Assembly: GCA_019662065.1 (NCBI GenBank)
Contig: JAIFWC010000009.1
Coordinates: 1 to 34,013 of the forward strand
Direction of reading: 5' to 3'
Source of the DNA: Candidatus Saccharimonadota bacterium
Lineage (GTDB): Bacteria; Patescibacteriota; Saccharimonadia; Saccharimonadales; UBA10212
Length of the DNA: 34,013 bases
The notes below the pieces were generated by a model. The model saw nothing but the letters and a program-made list of their open reading frames with translations. It ran no database searches and was not told where the DNA came from. Shown one piece after another: positions 1-7,096 of the stretch; positions within the stretch are counted from its first letter, which is position 1, and each line of letters begins with the position of its first letter. A program made the translations under genes and the position numbers.

Positions 1-1
1 T

Positions 2-292
2 TGCGAGAGAATAAGGCCAAATAAGCCAAGAGAAGTAGTACAAGACGCTACCATCGAGCTTGAAAGTGGTACGGAAATGGACTTATCCGGAACGGGGCGT
101 GTTGAACTCGCTCACTTAAAATCAAGAGGCGAAATTCTGGGCTCAATAGCATTATTTGAAGGTTCTTTGGAGCTCCAACCAAGTGGTCTTAGTTTGTCTG
201 GTGGACTTGTTAAGACTAAAGGCAACTTTGTCACAGAACGTTTACTAGTTCCGGAAACTTGGGAGTTAATGGTAGTCCCAGACCAGCCTTAG
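2..292 (+). CDS. 3' end of an unidentified protein (partial)
   Basis: The frame is open from the first bases of the window to a TAG at 290-292, so this is the C-terminal part (about 96 residues) of a gene that begins outside. An internal Met at position 77 gives a 71-residue product, but the open frame upstream of it reads sensibly (charged and hydrophobic residues alternate), so a longer gene is more likely. The visible part is rich in short beta-like stretches (ILGSIALFEGSLELQ, TERLLVPETWELMVV). I recognise no family, catalytic motif or membrane segment. It runs toward the minus-strand tiny-ORF cluster and ends about 30 bases before that cluster's terminator. Function unknown. Confidence 0.45.
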   Translation, partial: CERIRPNKPREVVQDATIELESGTEMDLSGTGRVELAHLKSRGEILGSIALFEGSLELQPSGLSLSGGLVKTKGNFVTERLLVPETWELMVVPDQP

Positions 293-320
293 TACGATGC
301 CTGGCTTGTTAAGTATTTCT

Positions 321-344
321 AAATAAAAGAGCGCCGCGGGCGCT
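321..344 (-). terminator. Intrinsic terminator of tiny-ORF cluster 1
   Basis: Read on the minus strand, AGCGCC-CGC-GGCGCT forms a perfect 6-bp GC-rich stem with a 3-nt loop, followed at once by CTTTTATTT. It lies about 90 bases past the last small ORF of the cluster. The equivalent site at 9148-9170 has the same stem with a shorter T run. Confidence 0.6.
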
Positions 345-395
345 GCGGATGGTTACGCGCTTTGCCCGCCTAATTGGCGGGCGCCCCTTGGCGCT
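330..395. other. Conserved stem-loop element, copy A
   Basis: AGCGCC (330-335) can pair with GGCGCT (390-395), continued inward by GGGCGC/GCGCCC. It encloses GCCCGCC (364-370), loop TAATT, GGCGGGC (376-382), a perfect 7-bp hairpin. In copy B the outer arms are a continuous 14-bp stem although several bases differ, so the structure is kept better than the sequence. It is transcribed at the 3' end of the minus-strand cluster. It could be a 3'-UTR element or a small RNA; the strand of action is not known. Confidence 0.5.
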
Positions 396-436
396 GTGCC
401 CGGACCGGACTGCCCGGGGCTTTTTCTTGAGGAGAT

Positions 437-526
437 TCACCATCGTCCCGGATCGACCTCATCCGGCCAAAAGATGAAGAGCAGGACGGCGATGACGATG
501 ATGATTAACCATCCCCACCATGGCAT
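437..526 (-). CDS. 29-residue Trp-rich membrane peptide (copy A)
   Basis: This tiny ORF begins MPWWGWLI, continues as an Ile/Val/Leu-rich hydrophobic segment (about residues 7-20) and ends FWPDEVDPGRW, with five Trp in 29 residues. It would be a single-pass membrane peptide with a short acidic tail. An AAAGAAG site precedes the ATG. The same peptide, with only two neighbouring residues swapped (VI versus IV), is encoded at 9339-9428 behind a better AAAGGAG site. It is the last gene of the cluster, directly before the structured 3' element. No family is recognised. A holin-like, regulatory or toxin-type membrane peptide is possible, but that is speculation. Its existence as a gene rests on the duplicated frame, the ribosome-binding site and the operon position. 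Confidence 0.7.
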   Translation of the reverse strand: MPWWGWLIIIVIAVLLFIFWPDEVDPGRW

Positions 527-550
527 CTTGTGCTTCTTTCGGACGGTGGG

Positions 551-730
551 TTACTTGCGGCGGAAGCCGATGGAAGCCATCATCCTCTGCCTTCTGGTCT
601 GGCGCTTCCTGATGAGTACTTGCTTCTTGCGACGGCGTTCGCGTTTCTTTACTTCCACGATCTCGGCGCCAGCTAAAGCTGCTGCTAGTACCGCCAACAT
701 CAGAAAGATTTTTCTCTTTCGTCGTCTCAT
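551..730 (-). CDS. 59-residue basic peptide with one hydrophobic segment
   Basis: The ORF starts MRRRKRKIFLML, has a short hydrophobic Ala/Leu stretch (about residues 8-22), and then becomes strongly basic (KKRERRRKKQ and further Arg/Lys), ending FRRK. An AAGGAG site sits 6 bases before the ATG, and the gap to the previous ORF is only 15 bases. The pattern of a positive N-terminus, hydrophobic core and AGA at residues 20-22 could be a signal or membrane anchor with a cationic tail. No homologue is recognised. The 32-residue basic ORF at 9632-9730 is comparable in charge but not alignable by eye. Its coding status is inferred from the ribosome-binding site and from head-to-tail packing with neighbours. 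Confidence 0.6.
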   Translation of the reverse strand: MRRRKRKIFLMLAVLAAALAGAEIVEVKKRERRRKKQVLIRKRQTRRQRMMASIGFRRK

Positions 731-745
731 GGCGCTCCTTGTGGG

Positions 746-805
746 TCAGCGGATGATGCGGCCATCGAGTCGCACTATATCTAATTCTTTGCTCTCGATA
801 GCCAA
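746..805 (-). CDS. 19-residue peptide with TTG start
   Basis: A TTG codon lies 6 bases after a full AAAGGAG site that begins within the TGA stop of the preceding gene. The frame runs 19 codons (ending DGRIIR) to a TGA, and the next gene's AAGGAG follows at once. The peptide is charged, with no hydrophobic segment. It may be a real micro-protein or a translated spacer that couples its two neighbours. It is too short to judge by composition, so confidence rests only on the ribosome-binding site and spacing. Confidence 0.4.
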   Translation of the reverse strand: MAIESKELDIVRLDGRIIR

Positions 806-817
806 TTTCGGCTCCTT

Positions 818-1048
818 TCAGGTGCCCAAAGCGCCTTTTGGCGGCTTAGGCCTTCGTGTCAGTAGCCGGACGAGTAGGTGCCAGGTTGCCCAGCCGGCAA
901 TTGTGCCAGCGATCAGATAACCGGTCCAGCTCCATGACAGCTGCCAATCCCGCAACCAGGCTATGATTAGCGGAATAGCGATCAGCGGCCAGAACGAGGC
1001 TACGCCAATAACGATGTGAAAGCCGTAGTATACTGCCAGCTTTTTCAC
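818..1048 (-). CDS. 76-residue two-pass membrane protein
   Basis: The start is GTG at 1048, which overlaps the TGA of the upstream ORF (GTGA, 4 bases), with a G-rich site (AGGGGG) 5 bases before it. The product has two hydrophobic segments: about residues 7-29 (FHIVIGVASFWPLIAIPLII) and about 43-62 (GYLIAGTIAGWATWHLLVRL). It ends in a basic, Pro-rich tail (TRRPKPPKGALGT). No family is recognised. In the second cluster the 70-residue protein at 9746-9958 also has two hydrophobic segments and also occupies the second position, suggesting an equivalent role without visible sequence similarity. Confidence 0.65.
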   Translation of the reverse strand: MKKLAVYYGFHIVIGVASFWPLIAIPLIIAWLRDWQLSWSWTGYLIAGTIAGWATWHLLVRLLTRRPKPPKGALGT

Positions 1049-1206
1049 TTGGACCCCCTTCGGGACATGTCGCGGTCGTGATAGATATAGCCGCCTCTCC
1101 TAACCCTTGTCAGCCGATTGAGAATCCGGATTGGCCAAGGCAGGTAGGCAATGGATATGAAGGGCCAGGCGTAGTTTGGCCTAAGCTTCCTAAGTTCTTT
1201 TACCAA
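1045..1206 (-). CDS. 53-residue basic peptide, first gene of cluster 1
   Basis: The proposed start is TTG at 1206, preceded by AGGAGAG at a normal distance; no ATG fits. The frame gives 53 residues (VKELRKLRPNYAWPF at the start, then PWPIRILNRL, ending RRGSK) and its TGA overlaps the GTG of the next gene by 4 bases, the usual sign of translational coupling. The leader from the predicted promoter is about 60 bases. There is a moderately hydrophobic middle (residues 13-29) in a strongly basic protein. No family is recognised. Confidence 0.5.
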   Translation of the reverse strand: MVKELRKLRPNYAWPFISIAYLPWPIRILNRLTRVRRGGYIYHDRDMSRRGSK

Positions 1207-1275
1207 TGAACTCTCCTCGAGTTAGAAAGAGCTAAACTTCAGTTCTGCTTGACATTGCCGAAATTTCTAAACCAT

Positions 1276-1304
1276 ATTTTACCACAATACTAACTCTTTA
1301 GCAA
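1276..1304 (-). promoter_or_regulatory. Promoter of tiny-ORF cluster 1
   Basis: On the minus strand TTGCTA (1299-1304), a 17-base spacer and TAAAAT (1276-1281) form a good sigma-70-type promoter. The same hexamers, the same spacing and the downstream TATGGTTTAGAAATTTCGG are found in front of cluster 2 (10200-10228), while the spacers differ. This selective conservation supports its function. Confidence 0.7.
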
Positions 1305-1316
1305 CAGATGGATTAC

Positions 1317-1344
1317 TTGACATTAGATAGGAATGCCCGATAAT
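1317..1344 (+). promoter_or_regulatory. Promoter of the beta-helix surface protein
   Basis: TTGACA (1317-1322), 16 bases, GATAAT (1339-1344). The expected transcription start is near 1351, downstream of the ATG at 1346, so translation should begin at the ATG at 1367. It is divergent from the cluster 1 promoter. The same TTGACA-N16-NATAAT layout precedes two paralogues (4014 and 32919). Confidence 0.7.
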
Positions 1345-1366
1345 TATGCTTAAGTTAAACCAAAAA

Positions 1367-3913
1367 ATGGCCCTAACTAATATAAACAACCGAACACCGC
1401 TTATAGGTTCATTGCTGAGGCATAAGAACCAATTTTCTAAGCCGCAACTAGCGGTTTTTGTAATTGTTTTTGGCATAATCGGCTACATAATTTTTAAATC
1501 ATTTGCCATCGGGCCACTAGTGGCTAGCCTGGAGGCCGAACAAATGGTTTTGCCGAGCGGCGCTTCTATATTAAATGATTCAGCCGCTTCTTCTGGGCGC
1601 GACATAATTTTAGCCACTAACGGTACAGCCAATGGCACCGTAAATTTTCCTTCATCAGTTAATTCATTGACAATTGTGGCTAAGGGCGGCCAGTGTTCTG
1701 GCGCGCCGGCTATGACTGTTTCGCTAGATGGCTCTAATGTACTAGCTAGTACCGCAGTGTCTAGCACTTCTTGGACTAGCTATTCGGCCAACTTGGCCAA
1801 TACTATTGGGACTGGCAACCATAACTTAGCCATTAGTTTTAGCAATGATTACACAAAGACCCACGGTAATAAAATCCAGTGTTCGCGTGACTTATATGTA
1901 GATATCACTAATTTTTATGGGCCTAACCCACTGCCAACCCCAGCGCCAACCGTCAGCCTATCGGTCAGCCCGTCAAATGTGACGGCCGGCCAAGCCTCAA
2001 CCCTGACTTGGAACTCGGCCAATGCCGATAGTTGCACGGCTTCTGACGCCTGGTCTGGACCCCAATCGACTCAAGGCTCTACCTCTACCGGTGCCTTAAA
2101 CCAAACCAGCACCTATACCTTAAGTTGTAGCGGTCTTGGCGGCAGTACCACCGCCAAAGCTGTAGTCACTGTCAGCAGTGGCAGTTGTTTGAGCTCAACT
2201 ACCGCCTGGCAAAATAATCCATTATCTAGCCAAAGCGGCACCTTTACACAAGTATTTAGCCTAATACCTAATGCTGCTAATATTGATGCCGACATAGGCT
2301 TCTCGGCCAGTCCGGCCGGAGCCTACACTGATTTAGCAACAATAGTCGAGTTTAACACTAGCGGCAACATTGTGGCCCGTAATGGTGGCGGCTACAGCGC
2401 GGTTACACCACTGGCATATAGCGCTGGTGTATCCTATTCAGTCAGAATGGTGGTTAATGTGCCAGCTCACACTTATAGTGTATATGTAACTCCAACTGGT
2501 GGTTCCGAAGTAACTATCGCCTCTAATTACAGCTTTAGGACAGAACAGTCTGGCGTTAGCCAACTGGGCAACTGGGCAACTGTATCAAGTATTGGTAGCG
2601 AAAAAGTCTGCGGACTGCCGGTGAACACCACACCTCCACTTCCGACTGAGGGCTCCGGCCAAGTTGGCTGCGTCGGGCCAAGCTGCGCTGGTAAGTTACC
2701 GGCGCCAGATACCTCAAAAGGTACTAAGTACTATATATCCAACGGCGGTAGCCTGGGCAACAGCGGTACTTCGGCCAGCAGCCCATGGCCCTTCAGCCAA
2801 GCCAGTGCCTCGCTATATAAGCCGGGCGACAGTGTTAATTTTGCTTGTGGCCAAAGTTTTGGTTTCTTAAATGTTAATGTTTCGGGTACCAGCGGTTTAC
2901 CAGTTATCTTTCAGACCGATGGAACCTGCGGCCAGGCAACTTTTGCTGGCATTGACGTACCCGGCCGCAGCTGGGTGACACTTTATAACATCAAATCGTA
3001 TGTTACTGGCTACTTAAACAGTAGTTATCAGTCCTTTGGAACTACCATTGCGCTTGAAGTCGATGCTCCTAGCAGCCATGTAACTGTTCAGGGTAGCGAC
3101 TTATCAACCAGCAAAGGAGTCGGCAGTGATGCCATTGCAGCAGGTAACACTAGCAATAGTAATATTAGTTATTTAACAATCGATAGCACCAATATTCATG
3201 ATGCTGGCGATACGGCCGTATACCTCTACGGCACCAATAACTTGGTGCAATACAGCAAGTTCTATAATAATGGCGGCAAATGCCCGACTGGCTGCGGCAC
3301 TCACCACATCTACATGAAGGCCGAAAACTCCACCTTTGCCTTCAATGATTTTGGAACAGTTAGCAGTGGTCAGAGCCTTAGCTTGCGCCGCACCAGCTCT
3401 ACTATTTATGGTAATTTGTTCCACGATAATGATTATCCGTTATCATATTTTGCCGAGGTATCAGGCGGTGGTACCACCTTGATTTACAATAACCGCTTCC
3501 AAAACACTAATGGTTATATGATATGGATCGATGGCTCAGACAGCGATTATCTCGGGGCACCAAATATTAATTTAGTTTGGGCTAGTAATACGATTCAGGG
3601 CAACAGCTCCGACTACCTGTTTCCGATTTATAGGAATAAAGGCACTTTTAAGGCTTACAACAACATTGCTATGGGCAGCTGGGTCGGTGCCATCAATGGT
3701 GGTAGCGCTAGTGTGAGCCAATCTAATAATCTTTGGTTCACAGCTAGTGGTATTGGTGCCGGCCCAGACTATTTACTCCAAATCGGTAGCAACGCCATTA
3801 ATACCGGTACAGTTAATGTATCTGGCTTAAACTACACCAATGATTGTAACGGTAAGCCTCTAAGTTACTGTTTAGGCTCACCGGATATTGGCGCCCGTGA
3901 GTCTAATTTGTAA
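1367..3913 (+). CDS. Secreted CBM-Ig-beta-helix protein, putative polysaccharide lyase/hydrolase
   Basis: I take the start at ATG 1367 (848 residues) because the promoter's transcription start lies downstream of the ATG at 1346. Visible modules: N-terminal anchor (about residues 26-46, ending GYIIFKSFA); a CBM36/60-like carbohydrate-binding module (about 54-187) with ASLEAEQ, GAPAMTVSLDG, FSNDYTK and CSRDLYVD, the ND and RDLYVD parts resembling the calcium and ligand site of that family; an Ig-like module (about 193-272); a jelly-roll/LamG-like stretch (about 275-415, with YSVRMVVNVPAHTYSVYV); and a long right-handed beta-helix (about 451-848) with repeated short Asn/Gly/Ser strands. Beta-helices of this type occur in pectate-lyase-like enzymes, but I cannot point to catalytic residues, so adhesin is an alternative. 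The N-terminal half is shared with the proteins at 4098, 10588 and 32974. Confidence 0.8.
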   Translation: MALTNINNRTPLIGSLLRHKNQFSKPQLAVFVIVFGIIGYIIFKSFAIGPLVASLEAEQMVLPSGASILNDSAASSGRDIILATNGTANGTVNFPSSVNSLTIVAKGGQCSGAPAMTVSLDGSNVLASTAVSSTSWTSYSANLANTIGTGNHNLAISFSNDYTKTHGNKIQCSRDLYVDITNFYGPNPLPTPAPTVSLSVSPSNVTAGQASTLTWNSANADSCTASDAWSGPQSTQGSTSTGALNQTSTYTLSCSGLGGSTTAKAVVTVSSGSCLSSTTAWQNNPLSSQSGTFTQVFSLIPNAANIDADIGFSASPAGAYTDLATIVEFNTSGNIVARNGGGYSAVTPLAYSAGVSYSVRMVVNVPAHTYSVYVTPTGGSEVTIASNYSFRTEQSGVSQLGNWATVSSIGSEKVCGLPVNTTPPLPTEGSGQVGCVGPSCAGKLPAPDTSKGTKYYISNGGSLGNSGTSASSPWPFSQASASLYKPGDSVNFACGQSFGFLNVNVSGTSGLPVIFQTDGTCGQATFAGIDVPGRSWVTLYNIKSYVTGYLNSSYQSFGTTIALEVDAPSSHVTVQGSDLSTSKGVGSDAIAAGNTSNSNISYLTIDSTNIHDAGDTAVYLYGTNNLVQYSKFYNNGGKCPTGCGTHHIYMKAENSTFAFNDFGTVSSGQSLSLRRTSSTIYGNLFHDNDYPLSYFAEVSGGGTTLIYNNRFQNTNGYMIWIDGSDSDYLGAPNINLVWASNTIQGNSSDYLFPIYRNKGTFKAYNNIAMGSWVGAINGGSASVSQSNNLWFTASGIGAGPDYLLQIGSNAINTGTVNVSGLNYTNDCNGKPLSYCLGSPDIGARESNL

Positions 3914-4013
3914 AAATTATTACCGCTGTTCTAGCCCACGGGCATAGTATTAACACGCCTGCACCACTCTGGATTTGTTATAGGACGGTACAGAGCCTAA
4001 TAGGTGTTTTTGC

Positions 4014-4041
4014 TTGACAGCGGCCTGTAAAAATCCATAAT
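4014..4041 (+). promoter_or_regulatory. Promoter of the CBM-Ig-cohesin protein
   Basis: TTGACA (4014-4019), 16 bases, CATAAT (4036-4041). The leader to the ATG at 4098 is about 50 bases. It holds GGGAGAGGG (about 4063-4071), too far from the ATG to be an ordinary Shine-Dalgarno site. The rest of the 3914-4097 gap shows nothing recognisable. Confidence 0.65.
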
Positions 4042-4097
4042 TGAACTTAAGGTTAATTAATCGGGAGAGGGTCAAAAGTATCCATTAAATCTAAGCC

Positions 4098-5327
4098 ATG
4101 CAAGAACAAGAAAAAGCTAAGACCGCTCAAACCAACAATAAATCATCCTTACTCAGACACACTTCTAGATTCTCTCGGGCTCAGCTAGCCATCATAATTT
4201 TAGTATTTGCAGCCGTTGGCGGCTATATTTTGTGGCAGAGCTTTGCGGCCGGCACCCCAGTATCGAGCTTAGAGGCCGAGCAAATGATACTGCCAGCTGG
4301 CGGCAGTGTGATTACCGACGCTAATGCCTCTGGCGGCAAGGCTGTGGACTTATCGACTAATGGTTCGGCCACTGGCTCGGTTAACTTTGCCTCGGCCATT
4401 ACTTCGCTGACTATTACTGCTCGTGGTGGGCAGTGCCAGGGCGCACCCCAGATGGTCATAAGCCTTGATGGAGCCAGCCTGATTAATACTTCGGTTAGCA
4501 CTACTTCTTGGACGGCTTACAATGCTACGGCCAACTATGCGGCCGGCACTCATAGCCTATCGGTTAGCTTTCCTAACGACTTTACTAAATCCAAGGGTAA
4601 AAGATCCTGTTCCAGAGATTTATACTTAGACGTGACTAACTTTTACGGCAATGTCACACCGCCGCCGGCCGCACCAACCGTCAGCTTAAGCGCTTCGCCA
4701 ACTAGTGTCAGCGCCGGCCAAGCCGCCACCCTAACTTGGAATTCATCTAATGCCACCGCTTGCGCCGCCTCTGGCGCCTGGAGCGGCAGCCAGCCGACCA
4801 GCGGTAGCACCAGTACTGGTGCCCTAAACCAAACCTCTAGCTACACCCTAACTTGCACCGGCAGCGGTGGCAGTACTAGTGCTACTACCTCTGTTGCAGT
4901 CACTGCGCCAGTAATTCCGCCGGCCCCAACCATTTACTTCAATCCGCCCAGCCAAAACTTTAGCGTAGGCTCGACCTTTACGATTGATATCAGGGAAAAC
5001 AGCGGCTCGGCCACAGTTAACGCCGTGCAGGCCAACTTTTCCTATCCTAGCGATAAGCTGACATTTGTCAGCGCCGACGCCAGCGCCAGCCCATTTACTA
5101 CTGAGGCCCAAAATACTGGCAGCAATGGTCAAGTTAGCTTAGCCCGCGGTATAATTGGCAGCTTAAGCGGTGACCAGCTAATCTCTAAAATTACCTTCAA
5201 AGTTAATGTTGCTGGAGTGGCTAACCTATCGTTTGTAAATGGCACCGCCTTAATTAGCTCAACCTCTAACCAAAACATCATTGGCTCACTAGCGGCTGAC
5301 GGCATCGGCGTCTACACTCTACAGTAG
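4098..5327 (+). CDS. Anchored CBM-Ig-cohesin protein
   Basis: 409 residues. Modules in order: basic cytosolic tail, membrane anchor/signal (about residues 28-50, ending GGYILWQSFAA), CBM36/60-like module (about 55-187: SSLEAEQ, GAPQMVISLDG, FPNDFTK, CSRDLYLD), Ig-like module (about 190-272: SLSASPTSVSAGQ, GALNQTSSYTLTC), and a cohesin-like module to the end (about 275-409). The cohesin call rests on PTIYFNPPSQ, FTIDIRENSGSATVNAVQAN, FSYPSDKLTFVS and GDQLISKITFKV, which follow the usual cohesin order of beta strands; the same phrases recur in 5401-6972 and 7097-8716. Expected role: bind glycan through the CBM and offer a cohesin as docking site at the surface. The promoter at 4014 makes it a unit of its own; it converges on the dockerin gene. 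Confidence 0.8.
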   Translation: MQEQEKAKTAQTNNKSSLLRHTSRFSRAQLAIIILVFAAVGGYILWQSFAAGTPVSSLEAEQMILPAGGSVITDANASGGKAVDLSTNGSATGSVNFASAITSLTITARGGQCQGAPQMVISLDGASLINTSVSTTSWTAYNATANYAAGTHSLSVSFPNDFTKSKGKRSCSRDLYLDVTNFYGNVTPPPAAPTVSLSASPTSVSAGQAATLTWNSSNATACAASGAWSGSQPTSGSTSTGALNQTSSYTLTCTGSGGSTSATTSVAVTAPVIPPAPTIYFNPPSQNFSVGSTFTIDIRENSGSATVNAVQANFSYPSDKLTFVSADASASPFTTEAQNTGSNGQVSLARGIIGSLSGDQLISKITFKVNVAGVANLSFVNGTALISSTSNQNIIGSLAADGIGVYTLQ

Positions 5328-5400
5328 ACAGACAGTCCAAATAAGCACAAAAGCTTTAACTATTTTACCGTAACCCTGATAGCCTAGAACCCTTGTGTTT

Positions 5401-6972
5401 CTACTTGCCGTAGTTGGAAAGTAGAATCGATAAGTCAAAGATATTGACGATACCGTCTTTGTTGATGTCGGCTACGGCGTTAGTGGTGTTCCAGTTGCTG
5501 AGCAAGATCGATAAGTCAGTGATATTGACCGCGTTGTCGCCATTTAAATCACCGGGCTTAGCGGTTACTGTCGCCGCCGTCAGAGTTGCAGCCGCTGAGG
5601 AGTTGTTAGCCGCATCGGTCGCTACCAAGCTGTAATTGTAGCTGGTGGTGCTAGTTAAGCTACTATCGGTATAGGTTAGAGTGCTGCCGGTTAAGGTCGC
5701 GATCAGTGTGCCATTCCGGCTGAGTTTATAGTTAGCTACACCAACGTTGTCAGTTGAGGCATTCCAAGCCAAAGTAATGCTAGTTAGAGTGTTGGCAGTC
5801 ATGAGCAGGCTAGTTGGAGCAGTTGGCGGGCTATTATCAACAACTACACTAACTGCTGCACTAGTAGTTATATTAGCGGGGCTGGCGCTGTCGTAGCCTT
5901 TAACGGTTAAGTTATGTGAGGTATTGGTAGCTGTGGTGGTGTTCCAGCTAAAGCTGTATGGCGAAGTTGTATCGGTAGAGTTCAAAACTGCATCAACATA
6001 TAGCTCAACTTTACTAATACCGGTGCCGCCAACATTATCGGTGGCATTAGCACTGACCGTCGTAGTACCGCTAAGCGTTGCTCCACCGGCTGGCGCTGTA
6101 ATCGAAGTGGTTGGTGGGGTTTGGTCGGCCAAAGTTATGGTCGTCAGGGCTGTAGTACCAACATTATTAAACGAGTCATAAGCCTTGGCTTGGACGGTAT
6201 GCGAGCCCAAACTGACGCCCGTAGTACTCCAAGCATAAGTATAGGGACTGGTGGTCAGGGTGGTTTTTAGAGCGCCATCTATATATAGCTCAACCTTTGT
6301 TACTGAGCTGGCGGCATCGCTAGCGGTAGTGGTGATGGTAGTGGTGCCGGGAGCTGAGATTACAGCATTGTTGGCTGGAGCTGTTACCGAAACAGTCGGC
6401 GGCGCAGTATCAGTTGTGTAGCTGCCGCCGGCCGTAGCTGCCAGCGAACCTAATATATCTTGATTGGTGGTCGAGCTAACTAAAGCTGTGCCAGTAGTGA
6501 ACGGCACGCTGGCTGTGCCGCCAGTAGCTGTAGTTGTAAAGTTAATAGTTGCTACCAATTGGTCGCCGGTAACTGCTGAACAGCCACCGCAAGTACCAAG
6601 TGCAATATTTATAGAACCCGAACCGCCGGTAGTTTGGGCGGTAGTAGCGAAGGCAGTACCAGTGGTACTGATACTGACAAAAGTTAATAAGCTAGTGTTA
6701 TAGCTCAAATTAGCCTGAACAGCATTAACAGAAGTAGTGCCGCTATTTTCTCGGACCTGGACGCTAAAGCTGGTACTGGCGCCCAAAGTTTGGCTAGCCG
6801 GCGTCAAATAAATAGTCGGCGGCGGCGGTACCGCAAAAGTGCGCCACAAAATGTAGCCGCCGATTACTGCAAATATTAGGCCGAATAAGGCTAAGTCACG
6901 TAAACGGAGTGGACTTTTGGCTGTTAGTTTTGAGCTTGTATTTTTATTTGGCCGTAGCCTATTAAGAAGCAT
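5401..6972 (-). CDS. Anchored cohesin - Big - Big - FN3 - dockerin protein
   Basis: 523 residues. N-terminal anchor (about residues 26-48, ending GGYILWRTFAV); cohesin-like module (about 52-190: SFSVQVRENSGTTSVNAVQAN, then LSYNTSLLTFVS, with a CGGC pair in a loop); two bacterial Ig repeats (about 193-285 and 286-380: TKVELYIDGALKTT and SKVELYVDAVLNST); a fibronectin type III module (about 381-469); and a C-terminal type-I-like dockerin (about 470-523). The dockerin has two complete calcium loops, DLNGDNAVNITD and DINKDGIVNIFD (D1, N3, D5, D12), each followed by LSILLSN. Cohesin and dockerin on one chain would allow chain formation or docking onto the neighbouring cohesin proteins. It is transcribed divergently from the two-cohesin anchor gene. 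Module calls are by motif; binding specificity is unknown. Confidence 0.85.
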   Translation of the reverse strand: MLLNRLRPNKNTSSKLTAKSPLRLRDLALFGLIFAVIGGYILWRTFAVPPPPTIYLTPASQTLGASTSFSVQVRENSGTTSVNAVQANLSYNTSLLTFVSISTTGTAFATTAQTTGGSGSINIALGTCGGCSAVTGDQLVATINFTTTATGGTASVPFTTGTALVSSTTNQDILGSLAATAGGSYTTDTAPPTVSVTAPANNAVISAPGTTTITTTASDAASSVTKVELYIDGALKTTLTTSPYTYAWSTTGVSLGSHTVQAKAYDSFNNVGTTALTTITLADQTPPTTSITAPAGGATLSGTTTVSANATDNVGGTGISKVELYVDAVLNSTDTTSPYSFSWNTTTATNTSHNLTVKGYDSASPANITTSAAVSVVVDNSPPTAPTSLLMTANTLTSITLAWNASTDNVGVANYKLSRNGTLIATLTGSTLTYTDSSLTSTTSYNYSLVATDAANNSSAAATLTAATVTAKPGDLNGDNAVNITDLSILLSNWNTTNAVADINKDGIVNIFDLSILLSNYGK

Positions 6973-6992
6973 AAGCTTAATCCTTGAACCTA

Positions 6993-7021
6993 AGTATTAG
7001 TCGAGTTTTTAAAAATGTCAA
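6993..7021 (-). promoter_or_regulatory. Promoter of the cohesin-dockerin gene
   Basis: On the minus strand TTGACA (7016-7021), a 17-base spacer, AATACT (6993-6998), giving a leader of about 14 bases before the ATG at 6972. It is divergent from the promoter at 7051. Confidence 0.6.
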
Positions 7022-7040
7022 ACAGTTTAAATAAGATCAT

Positions 7041-7050
7041 CCCTGCAGGG
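7041..7050. promoter_or_regulatory. Palindrome between divergent promoters
   Basis: CCCTGCAGGG is a perfect 10-bp palindrome placed between the two divergent -35 elements (7016-7021 and 7051-7056) of the cohesin-dockerin and two-cohesin genes. A regulator bound here could affect both. No regulator is encoded nearby, so an operator role is only suggested. Confidence 0.3.
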
Positions 7051-7079
7051 TTGACTTAAGCGCTATCGCAAAGCATTAT
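7051..7079 (+). promoter_or_regulatory. Promoter of the two-cohesin anchor gene
   Basis: TTGACT (7051-7056), 17 bases, CATTAT (7074-7079), about 17 bases before the ATG at 7097. The leader is A/T-rich and has no Shine-Dalgarno site. Confidence 0.6.
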
Positions 7080-7096
7080 TTATATAAGTATATAAA

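Larger units (their letters stand above)
328..545. repeat. Direct repeat copy A (shared 3' end of the tiny-ORF clusters)
   Basis: This stretch recurs at about 9154-9447 in the same orientation. From GTGCCCGGACC (396) to the Shine-Dalgarno region of the 29-residue ORF (about 542) the copies differ at only about three positions in 147. The part from 328 to 395 is less identical but keeps its stems. Copy B carries an extra palindrome of about 75-90 bases that is absent here. The repeat covers the terminator, a stem-loop element and the whole 29-residue ORF. Confidence 0.85.

Noticed and set aside
396-920. 174-residue ORF on the plus strand
   Set aside because: It lies antisense to five small minus-strand ORFs that have ribosome-binding sites and a conserved promoter; its sequence is Arg/Ser-rich shadow-like.
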